A stretch of 64,000 bases of DNA from JAEWSN01 sp942493335. GTDB taxonomy: Bacteria; Bacillota; Clostridia; DSM-8532. A program made the position numbers and the translations under genes. Where the stretch lies: NCBI GenBank assembly GCA_942493335.1, contig OW818693.1:4464001-4528000 (forward strand), given 5' to 3'. Numbering within the stretch: position 1 is the stretch's first letter; the number at the start of each line of letters is the position of its first letter. A model generated the notes under the pieces. The model was not told the DNA's origin and did not search any database. It saw only the letters and a list, made by a program, of their open reading frames with translations. Shown here piece by piece: positions 6,964-16,606 of the stretch.

Positions 6964-8627
6964 TGAAACGTCTGTACCGTGAATTCGTCCATGAGACGCT
7001 GGATGCATCAGGCAATGTGTCATCGGTCACCTACAACTGCCCGAAAACGTTCAATTTTGCTTATGACGTGGTGGATCGGCTTGGTCGGGAACAGCCGGAG
7101 AAGACCGCCATCGTATGGTGCAATGAGGTCGGCGAGGAACGCCGTGTTTCCTTCTTGGAAATGAGCAGGGAAAGCGATCGCGCGGCCGCCTGGTTTCAGT
7201 CGATCGGCATCGGACGGGGCGATTATGTGCTCCTCATCCTGAAACGCCATGTGGAATTCTGGTTCTGTTTCATGGGCCTTCACAAGATTGGCGCCATCGG
7301 GGTTCCCGCAACAAACCAGCTGATGCCGAAGGATATCGTCTACCGCTGCAACGTTGCCGATATCCGTGCCATCGTCTGCACCGGCGAGGGCCGCATCTCG
7401 GAACTGGTGGAAGAAGCGCTTCCGGAGTGCCCTTCCGTTCAAACCCGAATCATGGCGAGGGGGGAGCGGGCAGGTTGGCTTTCCCTGTCGGATGGAATGG
7501 CAACGGCGCCTGCGTTTGCGCCTCCTCCTCCGGCCCTGCGGGCTGGCGGAGCTGATCCTCTATTCATGTATTTCTCTTCCGGCACCACAGGCATGCCGAA
7601 AATGGTCTCGCACAATCACTGGTACCCGCTCGCCCATATTCCGACCGCGGTCTACTGGCACAATATCGGACCGGATGACCTGCACCTGACTGTTTCGGAG
7701 ACCGGATGGGCGAAGTCGATGTGGGGGAAGCTTTACGGACAATGGCTGGCCGAGGGCGCCATCTTCATTTTCGATTTCGACCGGTTCAATGCCGATGAAA
7801 TGCTGGGACGCATCCAGAAGTACAAGGTCACGACCTTTTGTGCGCCGCCCACCATTTACCGGTTCCTGATCCGCGAGGATCTGTCCCGCTTCGATCTTTC
7901 CTCCCTGCGGCATGTCACCACGGCCGGAGAAGCACTCAATTCTGAAGTGTACAATCGTTTTCTCACCACCATGGGCTTGAAGATCAAGGAAGCCTATGGC
8001 CAGACGGAAACCACCCTGCTGGCGGCGACGATGTACTGGATGGAATCCAAACCGGGTTCCATGGGCAAGCCTTCACCGGCTTATCACATCGATGTGGTGG
8101 ACGACAACGGGGACACCGTCGAGACCGGGCAAGTCGGTGAGATTGTCGTCCGAACGTCTCCGGAGCTGCCGACCGGCCTCATGACAGGGTACCACAACAG
8201 CCCCGGGATGACGGCCGCCGCCTGGCATGACGGGCTGTATCATACGGGCGACACGGCCTGGATGGATGAAGACGGATACCTCTGGTATGTGGGCCGCACG
8301 GATGACATCATCAAGTCTTCCGGGTACCGTATCGGACCATTCGAGGTGGAAAGCGTCATCATGGAACACCCGGCGGTGGTGGAATGTGCCGTTACGGGAG
8401 CGCCGGATCCGGTCCGCGGGACCGTCGTGAAGGCCACAGTGATCATTGGAAAGGGATATGAGCCTACGCCGGCGCTTGCCGCTGAAATCCAGGAATATGT
8501 CAAGACCCATACGGCACCTTACAAATACCCGCGCATCCTGGAATTCGTCACGGAATTGCCCAAGACGATCAGCGGGAAGATTCGCCGGACGGAAATCAGG
8601 GAAAAAGATCAACAGCCGGGTGAATGA
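6963..8627 (+). CDS. AMP-forming acyl-CoA synthetase (acetyl/medium-chain type)
   Basis: A 554-residue adenylate-forming enzyme that should activate a carboxylic acid with ATP and CoA. Motifs appear in order: the phosphate loop YFSSGTTGMPK (about residues 202-212), YGQTE (about 345), GDTAWMDEDGYLWYVGRTDD (about 424-443) and the C-terminal catalytic lysine in KTISGKIRR (about 536). The SETGWAKSMWGKLYGQW stretch is typical of the acetyl-CoA synthetase/medium-chain acyl-CoA synthetase branch. Translation is coupled to the preceding cupin regulator. The acid cannot be named from sequence; no transporter or CoA-transferase gene lies beside it. Confidence 0.9.
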   Translation: MKRLYREFVHETLDASGNVSSVTYNCPKTFNFAYDVVDRLGREQPEKTAIVWCNEVGEERRVSFLEMSRESDRAAAWFQSIGIGRGDYVLLILKRHVEFWFCFMGLHKIGAIGVPATNQLMPKDIVYRCNVADIRAIVCTGEGRISELVEEALPECPSVQTRIMARGERAGWLSLSDGMATAPAFAPPPPALRAGGADPLFMYFSSGTTGMPKMVSHNHWYPLAHIPTAVYWHNIGPDDLHLTVSETGWAKSMWGKLYGQWLAEGAIFIFDFDRFNADEMLGRIQKYKVTTFCAPPTIYRFLIREDLSRFDLSSLRHVTTAGEALNSEVYNRFLTTMGLKIKEAYGQTETTLLAATMYWMESKPGSMGKPSPAYHIDVVDDNGDTVETGQVGEIVVRTSPELPTGLMTGYHNSPGMTAAAWHDGLYHTGDTAWMDEDGYLWYVGRTDDIIKSSGYRIGPFEVESVIMEHPAVVECAVTGAPDPVRGTVVKATVIIGKGYEPTPALAAEIQEYVKTHTAPYKYPRILEFVTELPKTISGKIRRTEIREKDQQPGE

Positions 8628-8669
8628 CAAGTTGCATTCAACCCCAGGAAAGACCGTTAGGAGAACAAG

Positions 8670-10688
8670 ATGACAAAATCCCCGCTGTTCCATGTCCGTT
8701 TCCTGATTGAGGGCATACAGCCTCCTGTCTGGCGGAGTCTGCAGGTTCCGGGCTGGATGACGTTCCACCAGCTCCAGGTGGTGCTGGCTGCTTCGCTGGA
8801 ATGGCAGGACGGAGAGGACTATCGGATCGAAATCGGCGGCAGGACCCTCACCTATGCCCAGTCGGACCCTGGATTGGCCAGCAACGCGTGGAAATTGCAG
8901 GACTGGTTCCAACCCGGTCTGCGCTTTCTCTGCGTCTTCGCGTCCGGCTGGTCCCTGTCCGTCCAGGTGGCCGGATTGGCGGATGCGGAGCCTGACGTGC
9001 CCAATCCCCGCTGCATCGGCGGGGAACGGGCTGCGCCGCCGGAAGCGCTGGATGGGCCGGCTGGATATCAGAAACTGTTGAAAAATCCGAAACAACGCGG
9101 CCTCTGGAATCCGGAACGCTTCGACAGGGAGGCGATCAACCGGATCATCGCCACAGCGGCGGAAGGACTCAAGCCGGTTCGAACACCAAAGCAACCGACA
9201 CCGCCCGACATCATGGAGCTGGATGGTCCGGGGACCTTTCTAAAGGAAAGTGATGTCCAGTTTGATCTTCACGCATATTATCAGGAATTGGAGACCGCCT
9301 ATTGGGGGGAGCCGGAACCGGGCACCCTGAAAGAGGCCCTCGTCGCGCTGAAACGGGATGATCTGATCGGGTTGTGCATGGTCTATGGCATTGCGGTGGA
9401 GCCAGGCATGCGAAGAAGCCTGATGGAGGGAAACCTCCTGGAGCAGTTGCCCGAGTCCATCCGACTGCAGCTTCCCTATCTGGACGACCGGCAGTATGGC
9501 CTGCTGCGTCAGGTCGTGGACAGCGAAGACGGCGTGGTCCGTTTCGCCCGTGCGGAGATGCTCTTTTCACCTTATGAATTGTACTATTTCAGGGATCGGC
9601 TGCTGCTGTTTCCGCGCATGCGCGGGGACGCGGCGGAACTGTACATGCTGCCCGAAGTCCGGGAAGCCCTGCGCATCGACGCCATGCAGAGCCTGTCGCG
9701 CACGCAGCTGCAGAATACCAACCGGCGACGCATCATCGCAGGCATGTTCCAGTATTACGGCGTGCTCTCGATGGAGGAACTGCAGGCGCTGCTTTCAGAC
9801 CTGCTGGGAGAAACCATCGATATTGACACGATCATCGTGGATGTACAGGAACTGCAGGATTTCAACGATGCCGTCACCATCGGCGAGACCCTGGTGATGC
9901 ACACCGCCCTGGATCCCGTGAAAGCGGAGGAAATCTGGTTTCGGCAAGGTTTGTATCCGGACCTGCCCTACCGGAAGCCATCCCTCGAAACACTCGATCT
10001 TGCGGGTGACTGGATGTTTGTGGAAGCGACAAATGAAGCGGAGATTCTCATTTCCTTCATGGAAAGCCGTTACGGGCTCAATACCGGCGCTGCCGAGGGG
10101 GTCGCATGGGAGCTGATGCACCGTTTCCGCTGGGGAGAGTCCCTGGACCTGACGTTGGAACTGGCCCGGGAAACCTTGACCCATCCGGATGCGGCAGCGG
10201 AAAAGCGTTTTCTGGAACTGGCTGCCGACCTGTGGCTCCATGCCCCGGCCTGGCGGTACAAGGGATGGTCGCCTGCCGAAATCCGCGGAATGGAGCTCAA
10301 GCCTGAAATTGGCATGACATGGCTTTCCCTGGAACCGGATGATTATGACGAGGCCATGCGGCTGATCAAGGAAGGGGAGGAAGCTGGTCTTTTCGACAAG
10401 GGAAAGGGCGGAATCGAGCCGATGGCTGGCACGCCGACGATCCAGCCGGCGGTCGATCCTGCCGAGCCTGCCGTTTTCCGTACGGATCCACTTTCTGTTC
10501 AACGGGAACGCAAAGCCCTGCAGGACCGGAAGGAATGGCAGGGAGCAGGAACAGGAAAAAGTGCTGGAACAGGGAAGAACGCGGCGGAGCCAGCCGGACC
10601 GGGAACGGATGCCCAGACGAAGAGCGGCGCACGCAGCGGAAGGATCCTGTCTTTTCCGACCGGCCCAAGAAAGCCGAAACCACATTGA
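8670..10688 (+). CDS. Large protein with N-terminal pRiA4b ORF-3-like domain
   Basis: A 672-residue protein of unknown function. Residues 5-180 resemble the plasmid pRiA4b ORF-3 domain (LIEGIQPPVWRSLQVPGWMT at the start, with a late GLWNPERFD). The middle (about 225-560) is helical and acidic; LKEALVALKRDDLIGLCMVY resembles the short Rho-N/SAP-type helical repeats seen in other Bacillota proteins. The last 70 residues are Gly-, Ala-, Lys- and Pro-rich and probably disordered. AGGAG at 8659-8663 supports the ATG. It follows the acyl-CoA synthetase by 42 bases and may be read from the same promoter, but no functional link is evident. The domain is sometimes labelled transposon-associated, yet no mobile element ends are visible here. 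Confidence 0.75.
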   Translation: MTKSPLFHVRFLIEGIQPPVWRSLQVPGWMTFHQLQVVLAASLEWQDGEDYRIEIGGRTLTYAQSDPGLASNAWKLQDWFQPGLRFLCVFASGWSLSVQVAGLADAEPDVPNPRCIGGERAAPPEALDGPAGYQKLLKNPKQRGLWNPERFDREAINRIIATAAEGLKPVRTPKQPTPPDIMELDGPGTFLKESDVQFDLHAYYQELETAYWGEPEPGTLKEALVALKRDDLIGLCMVYGIAVEPGMRRSLMEGNLLEQLPESIRLQLPYLDDRQYGLLRQVVDSEDGVVRFARAEMLFSPYELYYFRDRLLLFPRMRGDAAELYMLPEVREALRIDAMQSLSRTQLQNTNRRRIIAGMFQYYGVLSMEELQALLSDLLGETIDIDTIIVDVQELQDFNDAVTIGETLVMHTALDPVKAEEIWFRQGLYPDLPYRKPSLETLDLAGDWMFVEATNEAEILISFMESRYGLNTGAAEGVAWELMHRFRWGESLDLTLELARETLTHPDAAAEKRFLELAADLWLHAPAWRYKGWSPAEIRGMELKPEIGMTWLSLEPDDYDEAMRLIKEGEEAGLFDKGKGGIEPMAGTPTIQPAVDPAEPAVFRTDPLSVQRERKALQDRKEWQGAGTGKSAGTGKNAAEPAGPGTDAQTKSGARSGRILSFPTGPRKPKPH

Positions 10689-10783
10689 GAAAGCGGTTGG
10701 GAAATACGAAAACCGGACCCTTGTCGAGCAACCGGCAAGGAAAACCGAAAAACATCAGGGATCTTCCTGTGAAAACAAGGATG

Positions 10784-10820
10784 AAAAAGGGATGACACAT
10801 CAGTTGTGCCATCCCTTTTC
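10784..10820. terminator. Bidirectional terminator between convergent genes
   Basis: AAAAGGGATG pairs with CATCCCTTTT, with an inner ACA/TGT pairing. A and T tracts flank it on both sides, suiting both the pRiA4b-domain gene and the FAD oxidoreductase gene. Confidence 0.85.
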
Positions 10821-10867
10821 AATGCGTCTGATGCGATGAAAACCTCTTGTCCGATCTGTGAACCGTT

Positions 10868-12262
10868 TCAGCCATTTGCCCTTTTCGCGATGGCCCGTGC
10901 GGTCTGGACGCCGCAGGCAGCTGCCTGGGAAAGGCCTCGGGTGATGCCGGCTCCGTCTCCGATGGCGAACATGCCGGGAAGTTCCGTTTCGAAGTCCGAC
11001 GTCAGGTTCAAACGGGAGCTGTAGAATTTCACTTCGACGCCGTACAGCAGCGTGTCGTGGTTTGCCGTGCCGGGTGCGATCTTGTCGAGGGCGTTGATCA
11101 TCTCGATGATGTTGTCCAGGTGACGCTTGGTCAGCACCAGGCTCAGATCGCCCGGCGTCGCCTGCATCGTGGGATTCGTGAAACTCTGGGAGAGACGGTG
11201 TTCGTTCGTCCTGCGTCCCTTGATCAGATCGCCGAAGCGTTGCACGATGACGCCACCGCCGAGCATGTTGGAAAGGGAGGCAATGCGCTTCCCATACTGG
11301 TAGGGCTCGTTGAAGGGCTTTGTGAAACGGTTCGACACCAGCAGGGCAAAGTTTGTATTCTCGCTGGCCAGGGCCGGATCCGAATAGCTGTGCCCGTTGA
11401 CGGTGATGATGCCATCGACGTTTTCCGAGACGACATGGCCGTTCGGGTTCATGCAGAAGGTGCGGATGAGATCCCCGTACTGCTTCGTACGATACAGGAA
11501 TTTGGATTCATAGACGATGTCCGTGATGTGCTCGAAGACGCGTGCGGGCAGCTCCACACGCACGCCGATGTCGACCTGGTTGTTGATCAGATCGAGGCCG
11601 AGGGTGCGGCATTGTGTGGAAAACCATTCGGCGCCGGAGCGGCCGGGAGCCACCACAAGGTATTTGCACGAGAGGACCTCGCCATTGGCGGTTGTGATCC
11701 GGTAACCGCCGTCCACCGGTTCGATTTGGGTGACACCGGTGTTGCAGACGACTTCCACCTTTTGTATCAGGTCATCGTACATGCGGGAGAGGATTTCCCG
11801 GTTGTTTTCCGTGCCGAGATGCTTGACGGACGCCTCCAGGAGATGAAGATCGTGTGAAAGGGCCCGGCGGGACAAATCCCGCGCTTCCGGCGAATCCGTC
11901 GTATACCGCTTGAGGGTGGCGCCGAATTCGACGTTGATGCTGTCAACATACTCGATGAGATCCATGACGGCCTTTGGATCGAGATAGTCGGTCAGCCAGC
12001 CGCCGAATTTTGTGGTGAAGTTGTATTTTCCGTCCGAAAAGGCGCCGGCGCCGCCGAAGCCGTTCATGATGTCGCAGGAGGGGCAATGGATGCAGGCGGG
12101 AACTTTTCCCGTCACGATGGGGCAGGTGCGGCGGCGGATGTCATGACCCTGCTCGAGCAGCAGGATATCCATGCCGGGACACTCCTTGTGCAGTTCGTAT
12201 CCGGCGAAGATGCCGGCTGTGCCGCAACCGATCACAATGGTTTCGTAAACCGTCTTTTTCAT
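10868..12262 (-). CDS. FAD-dependent dehydrogenase (COG2509-like)
   Basis: A 464-residue flavoprotein. The N-terminal dinucleotide fold shows IVIGCGTAGIFAGYEL; residues around 45-75 carry a cysteine-rich stretch with CIHCPSCDIMNGFGGAGAFS, the signature of a widespread family of FAD-dependent dehydrogenases without a firmly assigned substrate. The C-terminal FAD motif reads ELPGMFAIGDGAGITRGLSQ. The start at 12262 follows AAGGAT on the minus strand; an upstream in-frame start at 12328 adds residues unlike the family. It is transcribed divergently from pcrA and stands alone. Confidence 0.88.
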   Translation of the reverse strand: MKKTVYETIVIGCGTAGIFAGYELHKECPGMDILLLEQGHDIRRRTCPIVTGKVPACIHCPSCDIMNGFGGAGAFSDGKYNFTTKFGGWLTDYLDPKAVMDLIEYVDSINVEFGATLKRYTTDSPEARDLSRRALSHDLHLLEASVKHLGTENNREILSRMYDDLIQKVEVVCNTGVTQIEPVDGGYRITTANGEVLSCKYLVVAPGRSGAEWFSTQCRTLGLDLINNQVDIGVRVELPARVFEHITDIVYESKFLYRTKQYGDLIRTFCMNPNGHVVSENVDGIITVNGHSYSDPALASENTNFALLVSNRFTKPFNEPYQYGKRIASLSNMLGGGVIVQRFGDLIKGRRTNEHRLSQSFTNPTMQATPGDLSLVLTKRHLDNIIEMINALDKIAPGTANHDTLLYGVEVKFYSSRLNLTSDFETELPGMFAIGDGAGITRGLSQAAACGVQTARAIAKRANG

Positions 12263-12336
12263 GATGATCCTTCTTTCCTGCGTCTTGTCGCCGATTCCAT
12301 CATGGATCCGTGACTGTCGGGATGACAAACCAATAT

Positions 12337-12342
12337 ATTATA
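12337..12342 (-). promoter_or_regulatory. Extended -10 element for the FAD dehydrogenase gene
   Basis: The minus strand reads TGTGGTATAAT, a perfect -10 hexamer with TG one base upstream. No good -35 is present at the usual spacing. Confidence 0.6.
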
Positions 12343-12424
12343 CCACAGTTTTCGCCAGACTGAAACAAAAGAACGTTTGTTTGAATTTGGGTCCGGGACC
12401 GTGGCGGCATCCTGGGGGGTGTGG

Positions 12425-12430
12425 TAAAAT
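12425..12430 (+). promoter_or_regulatory. Extended -10 element for pcrA
   Basis: TGTGGTAAAAT ends at 12430, with TG one base before TAAAAT; the -35 region is weak. The start would be near 12437, 36 bases before the ATG. Confidence 0.5.
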
Positions 12431-12472
12431 GATGGAGTTTCGCAGCAAACAGTCCGGAGGTATCCTGCACCC

Positions 12473-14842
12473 ATGGTAAAACTCGAAGGCCTGAATCCAG
12501 AACAAAAAGAGGCAGTCCTGCATACGGAAGGCCCCCTGCTCGTCCTCGCGGGAGCGGGATCCGGAAAGACAAGCGTGCTCACGCGCCGAATCGCCCACAT
12601 TGTGGAGGATCTTGGCGTCCGGCCCTGGCAGATTCTCTCGATCACCTTCACAAACAAGGCTGCCAAGGAGATGAAGGAACGCCTTGAGCGACTGATCGGG
12701 AATGTGGCGCTGGATTTATGGGTGGGAACCTTCCACTCGATCTGCATGCGCATCCTGCGCAGGGATATCGAGAAGCTGGGGTATGACCGCAGTTTCGTCA
12801 TTTACGACACGGATGATCAGGCCACGGTCATCAAATCCTGCATCGAGCAACTCGGCATCAACGACAAGCAGTTTCCGCCGAAGACCATCCTCGGCGAAAT
12901 CAGCCGTGCGAAGGATGAACTCGTCCCGCCGGAGCAATACAAGCGCATGTACGCCTCGGATTTCCGGATGGGAAAAATCGCGGCAGCCTACGAGCTGTAT
13001 CAGAAGAAACTGAAGGCGAACAACGCCGTCGACTTCGACGACATCATTCTGCTCACGATCCGTCTGCTGAACGAATATCCGGAAGTGCTCGCGCACTATC
13101 AGGACAAGTTCCGTTATGTGCTGGTCGATGAGTACCAGGATACGAACACTGCGCAGTACATGCTTGTCAGCCTGTTTGCGAACAAGTCCCGCAATCTTTG
13201 CGTGGTCGGAGACGACGACCAGATGATCTACGGCTGGCGTGGTGCAAACCTGCGCAACATCCTCGATTTCGAGGAGGATTTTCCCGGCTGCCGTACCATC
13301 AAGCTTGAGCAGAACTACCGCTCCACCCAGAATATTCTGGAAGCGGCGAACGGCGTCATCCACAACAATACGGGACGCAAGGACAAGAAACTCTGGACGC
13401 AGAACCAGAAAGGTTCGCCCATCCACCGTTTCGAGGCCGGCACGGAACATGAAGAGGCCTATTTCGTGGCCGACATGGCGAAAGGTTTGGTCCGCGAAGG
13501 CCGGAAATACGGGGACATGGGTGTTCTCTACCGTTTGAACGCACAATCCCGCGTCTTTGAGGATGTGATGATGAAACAGGGGATTCCCTACAAGATCGTG
13601 GGGGGACTCCGTTTCTACGATCGCAAGGAAATCAAGGACATCATCGGCTGGCTGCGCGTGCTCCAGAATCCGAACGACGAAGTGTCGCTCCAGCGCATCG
13701 TGAACGTCCCGCGGCGCGGTATCGGGAAGACGACACTGGAACGCGTCTCGCAGCTGGCGATCCTTCATGATATCTCGATGTTCAAGGTGATGGAAGAGGT
13801 GCATTCTTTCCCGGAACTCGGACGTGCCGCGGCGAATTTGTCCGACTTCACGCGATTTGTCCACGGCATGCGGGAATCGCTGCAGGCGGCGGATCTGGTG
13901 TCCTCCATCGAGATGCTGATCGACAAGAGCGGGCTGATGCGCGAACTTCAGAACGAGAACACCGAAGAGTCGGCGACCCGCGTCGAGAACATCAAGGAGT
14001 TCATCTCCGTTGCGAAGGAATTCACCGAAAACACCGAGGAAGAACCCACGCTGGAGAATTTTCTCGCGCACATCTCGCTGGTGGCGGACGTGGATTCGCT
14101 GGAGGGCGAGGAATCGGACCGCATCATCCTGATGACCATCCACAGCGCCAAGGGCCTCGAATTCCCCGTGGTGTTCCTGGCCGGGCTTGAGGAAGGCGTA
14201 TTCCCCAGCTACCGTTCCATTACGGAAGGGGAGGAAAAACTGGAGGAGGAACGTCGTCTCGCGTATGTCGGGATCACCCGTGCAAAGGAAATCCTCTATC
14301 TCTCAAACGCCAGATGCCGCATGTTGTTCGGGAACACCCAGTATAACCGGGCTTCCCGTTTCCTGGACGAAATACCGGTCCATCTGATCGATGGGATTGG
14401 CAGCAGGAATGCAGGCCCAGGCGGAAACGGAGGCATGGGTTTGAACGGCATCCGTTCCGGTGTCGGCCAGACGGGCGCGGGTGTGGCTTATGGCAGAGCC
14501 GTCGGCGCAGGCGCTTCCGGCGCCAACGCGGGATATGGCGGAAATGCGGGAACCTCTTCTTACGGAGGCGCAGGTCGCGGCGCTGCCAGCGGCGGGTCGG
14601 GAACCTTTTCGAACGCGTCCGACATCAGCGAGCTCAAAAACCGCATCCGCCAGTTCACAGGGCCGGATGCGGATTCGACGGACGCTGTGGCGGTCGGAGA
14701 CCGGGTGCTTCACAAGAAATTCGGGGAAGGCACCATAAAGACCCGCGTGCCGGAAGGCGGGGATTTCCGGCTCGACATCCTTTTCGAGGGTGCCGGGGTA
14801 AAGCGCCTCATGGAGAGTTTTGCGAAGTTGAAGAAGATTTGA
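12473..14842 (+). CDS. pcrA: ATP-dependent DNA helicase PcrA (UvrD/Rep family)
   Basis: PcrA is a 3'-5' superfamily 1 helicase used in repair, rolling-circle replication and removal of RNA polymerase or RecA from DNA. The 789-residue protein has LAGAGSGKTS (Lys32), motif II VDEYQDTN (Asp219), GDDDQMIYGWRGA, LEQNYRST, TIHSAKGLEFPVVFLAGLEE and VGITRAKEILYLSNA. Between about residues 640 and 720 is a glycine/alanine-rich spacer with many GxG steps. After it comes the PcrA C-terminal domain (GDRVLHKKFGEGTI to the end), which in Bacillus binds RNA polymerase. GGAGGT lies 11 bases before the ATG. Confidence 0.97.
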   Translation: MVKLEGLNPEQKEAVLHTEGPLLVLAGAGSGKTSVLTRRIAHIVEDLGVRPWQILSITFTNKAAKEMKERLERLIGNVALDLWVGTFHSICMRILRRDIEKLGYDRSFVIYDTDDQATVIKSCIEQLGINDKQFPPKTILGEISRAKDELVPPEQYKRMYASDFRMGKIAAAYELYQKKLKANNAVDFDDIILLTIRLLNEYPEVLAHYQDKFRYVLVDEYQDTNTAQYMLVSLFANKSRNLCVVGDDDQMIYGWRGANLRNILDFEEDFPGCRTIKLEQNYRSTQNILEAANGVIHNNTGRKDKKLWTQNQKGSPIHRFEAGTEHEEAYFVADMAKGLVREGRKYGDMGVLYRLNAQSRVFEDVMMKQGIPYKIVGGLRFYDRKEIKDIIGWLRVLQNPNDEVSLQRIVNVPRRGIGKTTLERVSQLAILHDISMFKVMEEVHSFPELGRAAANLSDFTRFVHGMRESLQAADLVSSIEMLIDKSGLMRELQNENTEESATRVENIKEFISVAKEFTENTEEEPTLENFLAHISLVADVDSLEGEESDRIILMTIHSAKGLEFPVVFLAGLEEGVFPSYRSITEGEEKLEEERRLAYVGITRAKEILYLSNARCRMLFGNTQYNRASRFLDEIPVHLIDGIGSRNAGPGGNGGMGLNGIRSGVGQTGAGVAYGRAVGAGASGANAGYGGNAGTSSYGGAGRGAASGGSGTFSNASDISELKNRIRQFTGPDADSTDAVAVGDRVLHKKFGEGTIKTRVPEGGDFRLDILFEGAGVKRLMESFAKLKKI

Positions 14843-14936
14843 GACGAGTCGATGAACCTGCAGGACTGTACCTGAGAGATCATCCATCTGCAGAAGGACA
14901 CTGGCTGCAGCAGGCTGCAACAGGACGGGAGGTGCC

Positions 14937-15587
14937 ATGGGAAAAGCAGTCATCTTCGACAACGACGGAGTCATCATCGACAGCGAACCCCTGCACATTG
15001 AAGCGGATCTTCGCATCCTTGCGGAGTTAGGCGTCCGTTGGTCGCCGTCCGACCTGCATCGCTTCATTGGTGTGAAGGATATCGAAATGTGGCGCATTCT
15101 TGCTGCCGAATTGGGATTGCCGGACGCACCGGAGGAATTGCAGCATCGCAAGACCCGAATCCGGGAAGAGGTTTTCACGCCGGAACGCATTCGTCCCATC
15201 GACGGGATTCCGGAATTGTTTGGTTTCTTGAAATCGGCAGGATGGAAGATTGCCGTTGCGAGTTCCAGCCAGAGGCGCCTCATTGGCCCATGGTTGGAAC
15301 GGATGGGTTTGCTGGCCCAGCTGGATGCGTTCGTGGCCGGAGAGGACGTCGCAAACGGGAAACCCCATCCGGAGCCCTATATGAGGGCAGCCGCGCTATT
15401 GGGGCTTGCGCCGTCGGACTGCACGGCCATCGAGGATTCCCCGCATGGCGTGAAATCGGCCAAAGCCGCAGGATGCCGCTGCATCGGCTTCCGAAATCCG
15501 GAAGGTCCCCTGCAGGACCTGTCGGATGCGGATTTCGTGGTGGACAGCATCCGGGACATTCTTGGGAAGGACCTGTTGGGGCTCTGA
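14937..15587 (+). CDS. HAD-superfamily hydrolase (beta-phosphoglucomutase-like)
   Basis: A 216-residue haloacid dehalogenase-like phosphatase. Motif I is IFDNDGVIIDSEP (Asp8, Asp10), motif II lies in VASSSQRR, the lysine in NGKPHPEPY and the acidic pair in AIEDSPHGVKSAKAAGC. The helical cap follows motif I, as in the beta-phosphoglucomutase and phosphoglycolate-type subfamily. The VIIDSEP stretch favours sugar phosphates, but the substrate is uncertain. GGGAGGTG just upstream supports the start. It lies 94 bases after pcrA and 52 bases before a second HAD gene. Confidence 0.88.
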   Translation: MGKAVIFDNDGVIIDSEPLHIEADLRILAELGVRWSPSDLHRFIGVKDIEMWRILAAELGLPDAPEELQHRKTRIREEVFTPERIRPIDGIPELFGFLKSAGWKIAVASSSQRRLIGPWLERMGLLAQLDAFVAGEDVANGKPHPEPYMRAAALLGLAPSDCTAIEDSPHGVKSAKAAGCRCIGFRNPEGPLQDLSDADFVVDSIRDILGKDLLGL

Positions 15588-15639
15588 CCTGCTTGATGAC
15601 CGGCAGGGAAAGGGATAGCGAAAGGGAGGCGATCACAGC

Positions 15640-16290
15640 ATGCGGTATCAACACATCCTTTGGGATTTCGACGGAACGCTTTTCGATTCCTATCCAGTCA
15701 TGGCACAGGCATTCCTTGAAACGCTCGCGGAAGACGGCATTTCAGAGACCTATGAAAAAGTCATGTTCCTGATGCAGATATCAGCGACGCATCTGGTGCA
15801 TTACTGCCAGAGCACCTATTCGCTTCGCGATGATTTTCTGGATCGGTACCGGAAACGCAAGAAGGAGAGCGAAATCCTGCACCTGCAGCCTTTTCCGCAT
15901 GCGGAATCCGTTTGCAGGGCCATCTGTGATAGTGGGGGCAGGAACTGCATTTATACGCACAGGGGACGTTCCGCCATCGAGTTTCTGGCGAAATTCAATA
16001 TGCTCGACTACTTTGCCGACTTCATCACAAAAGAGGACGGATTCAAGCGAAAGCCTGATCCGGAGGCGATTTTGCAACTGCTGGACCGGCAGGGAATCCG
16101 AAAGGACACGGCGCTCATGGTCGGAGACCGGGTGATCGATATGCTGGCTGCGAAGAATGCGGGCATCGACGCCTGCTTTTTCGCAGGAATGGGACAAGGT
16201 GCGTGCGAGGTAGCCAACTACCGGATTTCGGATCTGGAGGAAATGCTCGGTGTGCTGGGCCTGAGACGGTCCGAAGGAAACAAGGACTAG
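15640..16290 (+). CDS. HAD-superfamily hydrolase (phosphoglycolate phosphatase-like)
   Basis: A 216-residue HAD phosphatase. Motif I is WDFDGTLFDSYP (Asp9, Asp11), motif II is in IYTHRGR, the conserved lysine in FKRKPDPEAI, and motif IV is MVGDRVIDMLAAKNAGI. Its size and cap position match its neighbour, but the two differ throughout, so this is not a recent duplication. GGGAGG is ten bases before the ATG. The substrate is unknown; a housekeeping role clearing phosphorylated side products is plausible. Confidence 0.86.
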   Translation: MRYQHILWDFDGTLFDSYPVMAQAFLETLAEDGISETYEKVMFLMQISATHLVHYCQSTYSLRDDFLDRYRKRKKESEILHLQPFPHAESVCRAICDSGGRNCIYTHRGRSAIEFLAKFNMLDYFADFITKEDGFKRKPDPEAILQLLDRQGIRKDTALMVGDRVIDMLAAKNAGIDACFFAGMGQGACEVANYRISDLEEMLGVLGLRRSEGNKD

Positions 16291-16606
16291 ACTTCGGAAA
16301 ATAACGAATACATGGGTGGGACACGGACTGTTCATGGATCGCGAAAACGGATTGACTTTCCGATCATTCGGATTGCTTTTCCGATAATGCATTTGGACAA
16401 TGGAAAAGGTATAGTTGTATCAGTGGAAGAAAGAACCGCCGGCTTCACCCGGTTCCTGCCTGGCAGACACATCGGCGTGAAACGGAGTAAGATTCAGGAC
16501 ACCAGGGCGCTTGCCGCCAGGATGATATTTTGTGTCCCATGAGGACATGCAACAGGCTGCGACGGCAGCCGGCCCGAAAAATACGGGCCGCAAAGGAGGA
16601 TGCGGG
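16291..16606 (+). other. Intergenic region before the AAA+ gene
   Basis: No convincing gene here. It holds a direct repeat (TTTCCGATCAT / TTTCCGATAAT around 16357-16387), an AT-rich stretch with TATAGT near 16410 that lacks a well-spaced -35, and a perfect 7-bp hairpin (CGGCCCG/CGGGCCG, 16570-16590) ending one base before the AAAGGAGG ribosome binding site at 16592-16599. Confidence 0.6.

Noticed and set aside
8670..9250. pRiA4b ORF-3/IS1096-like domain taken as a mobile element
   Set aside because: No terminal inverted repeats, target duplication or transposase core are visible; only the domain is shared.
16312..16542. A 76-codon open frame upstream of the AAA+ gene
   Set aside because: No Shine-Dalgarno sequence before its ATG, no similarity that I recognise, and atypical codon use.
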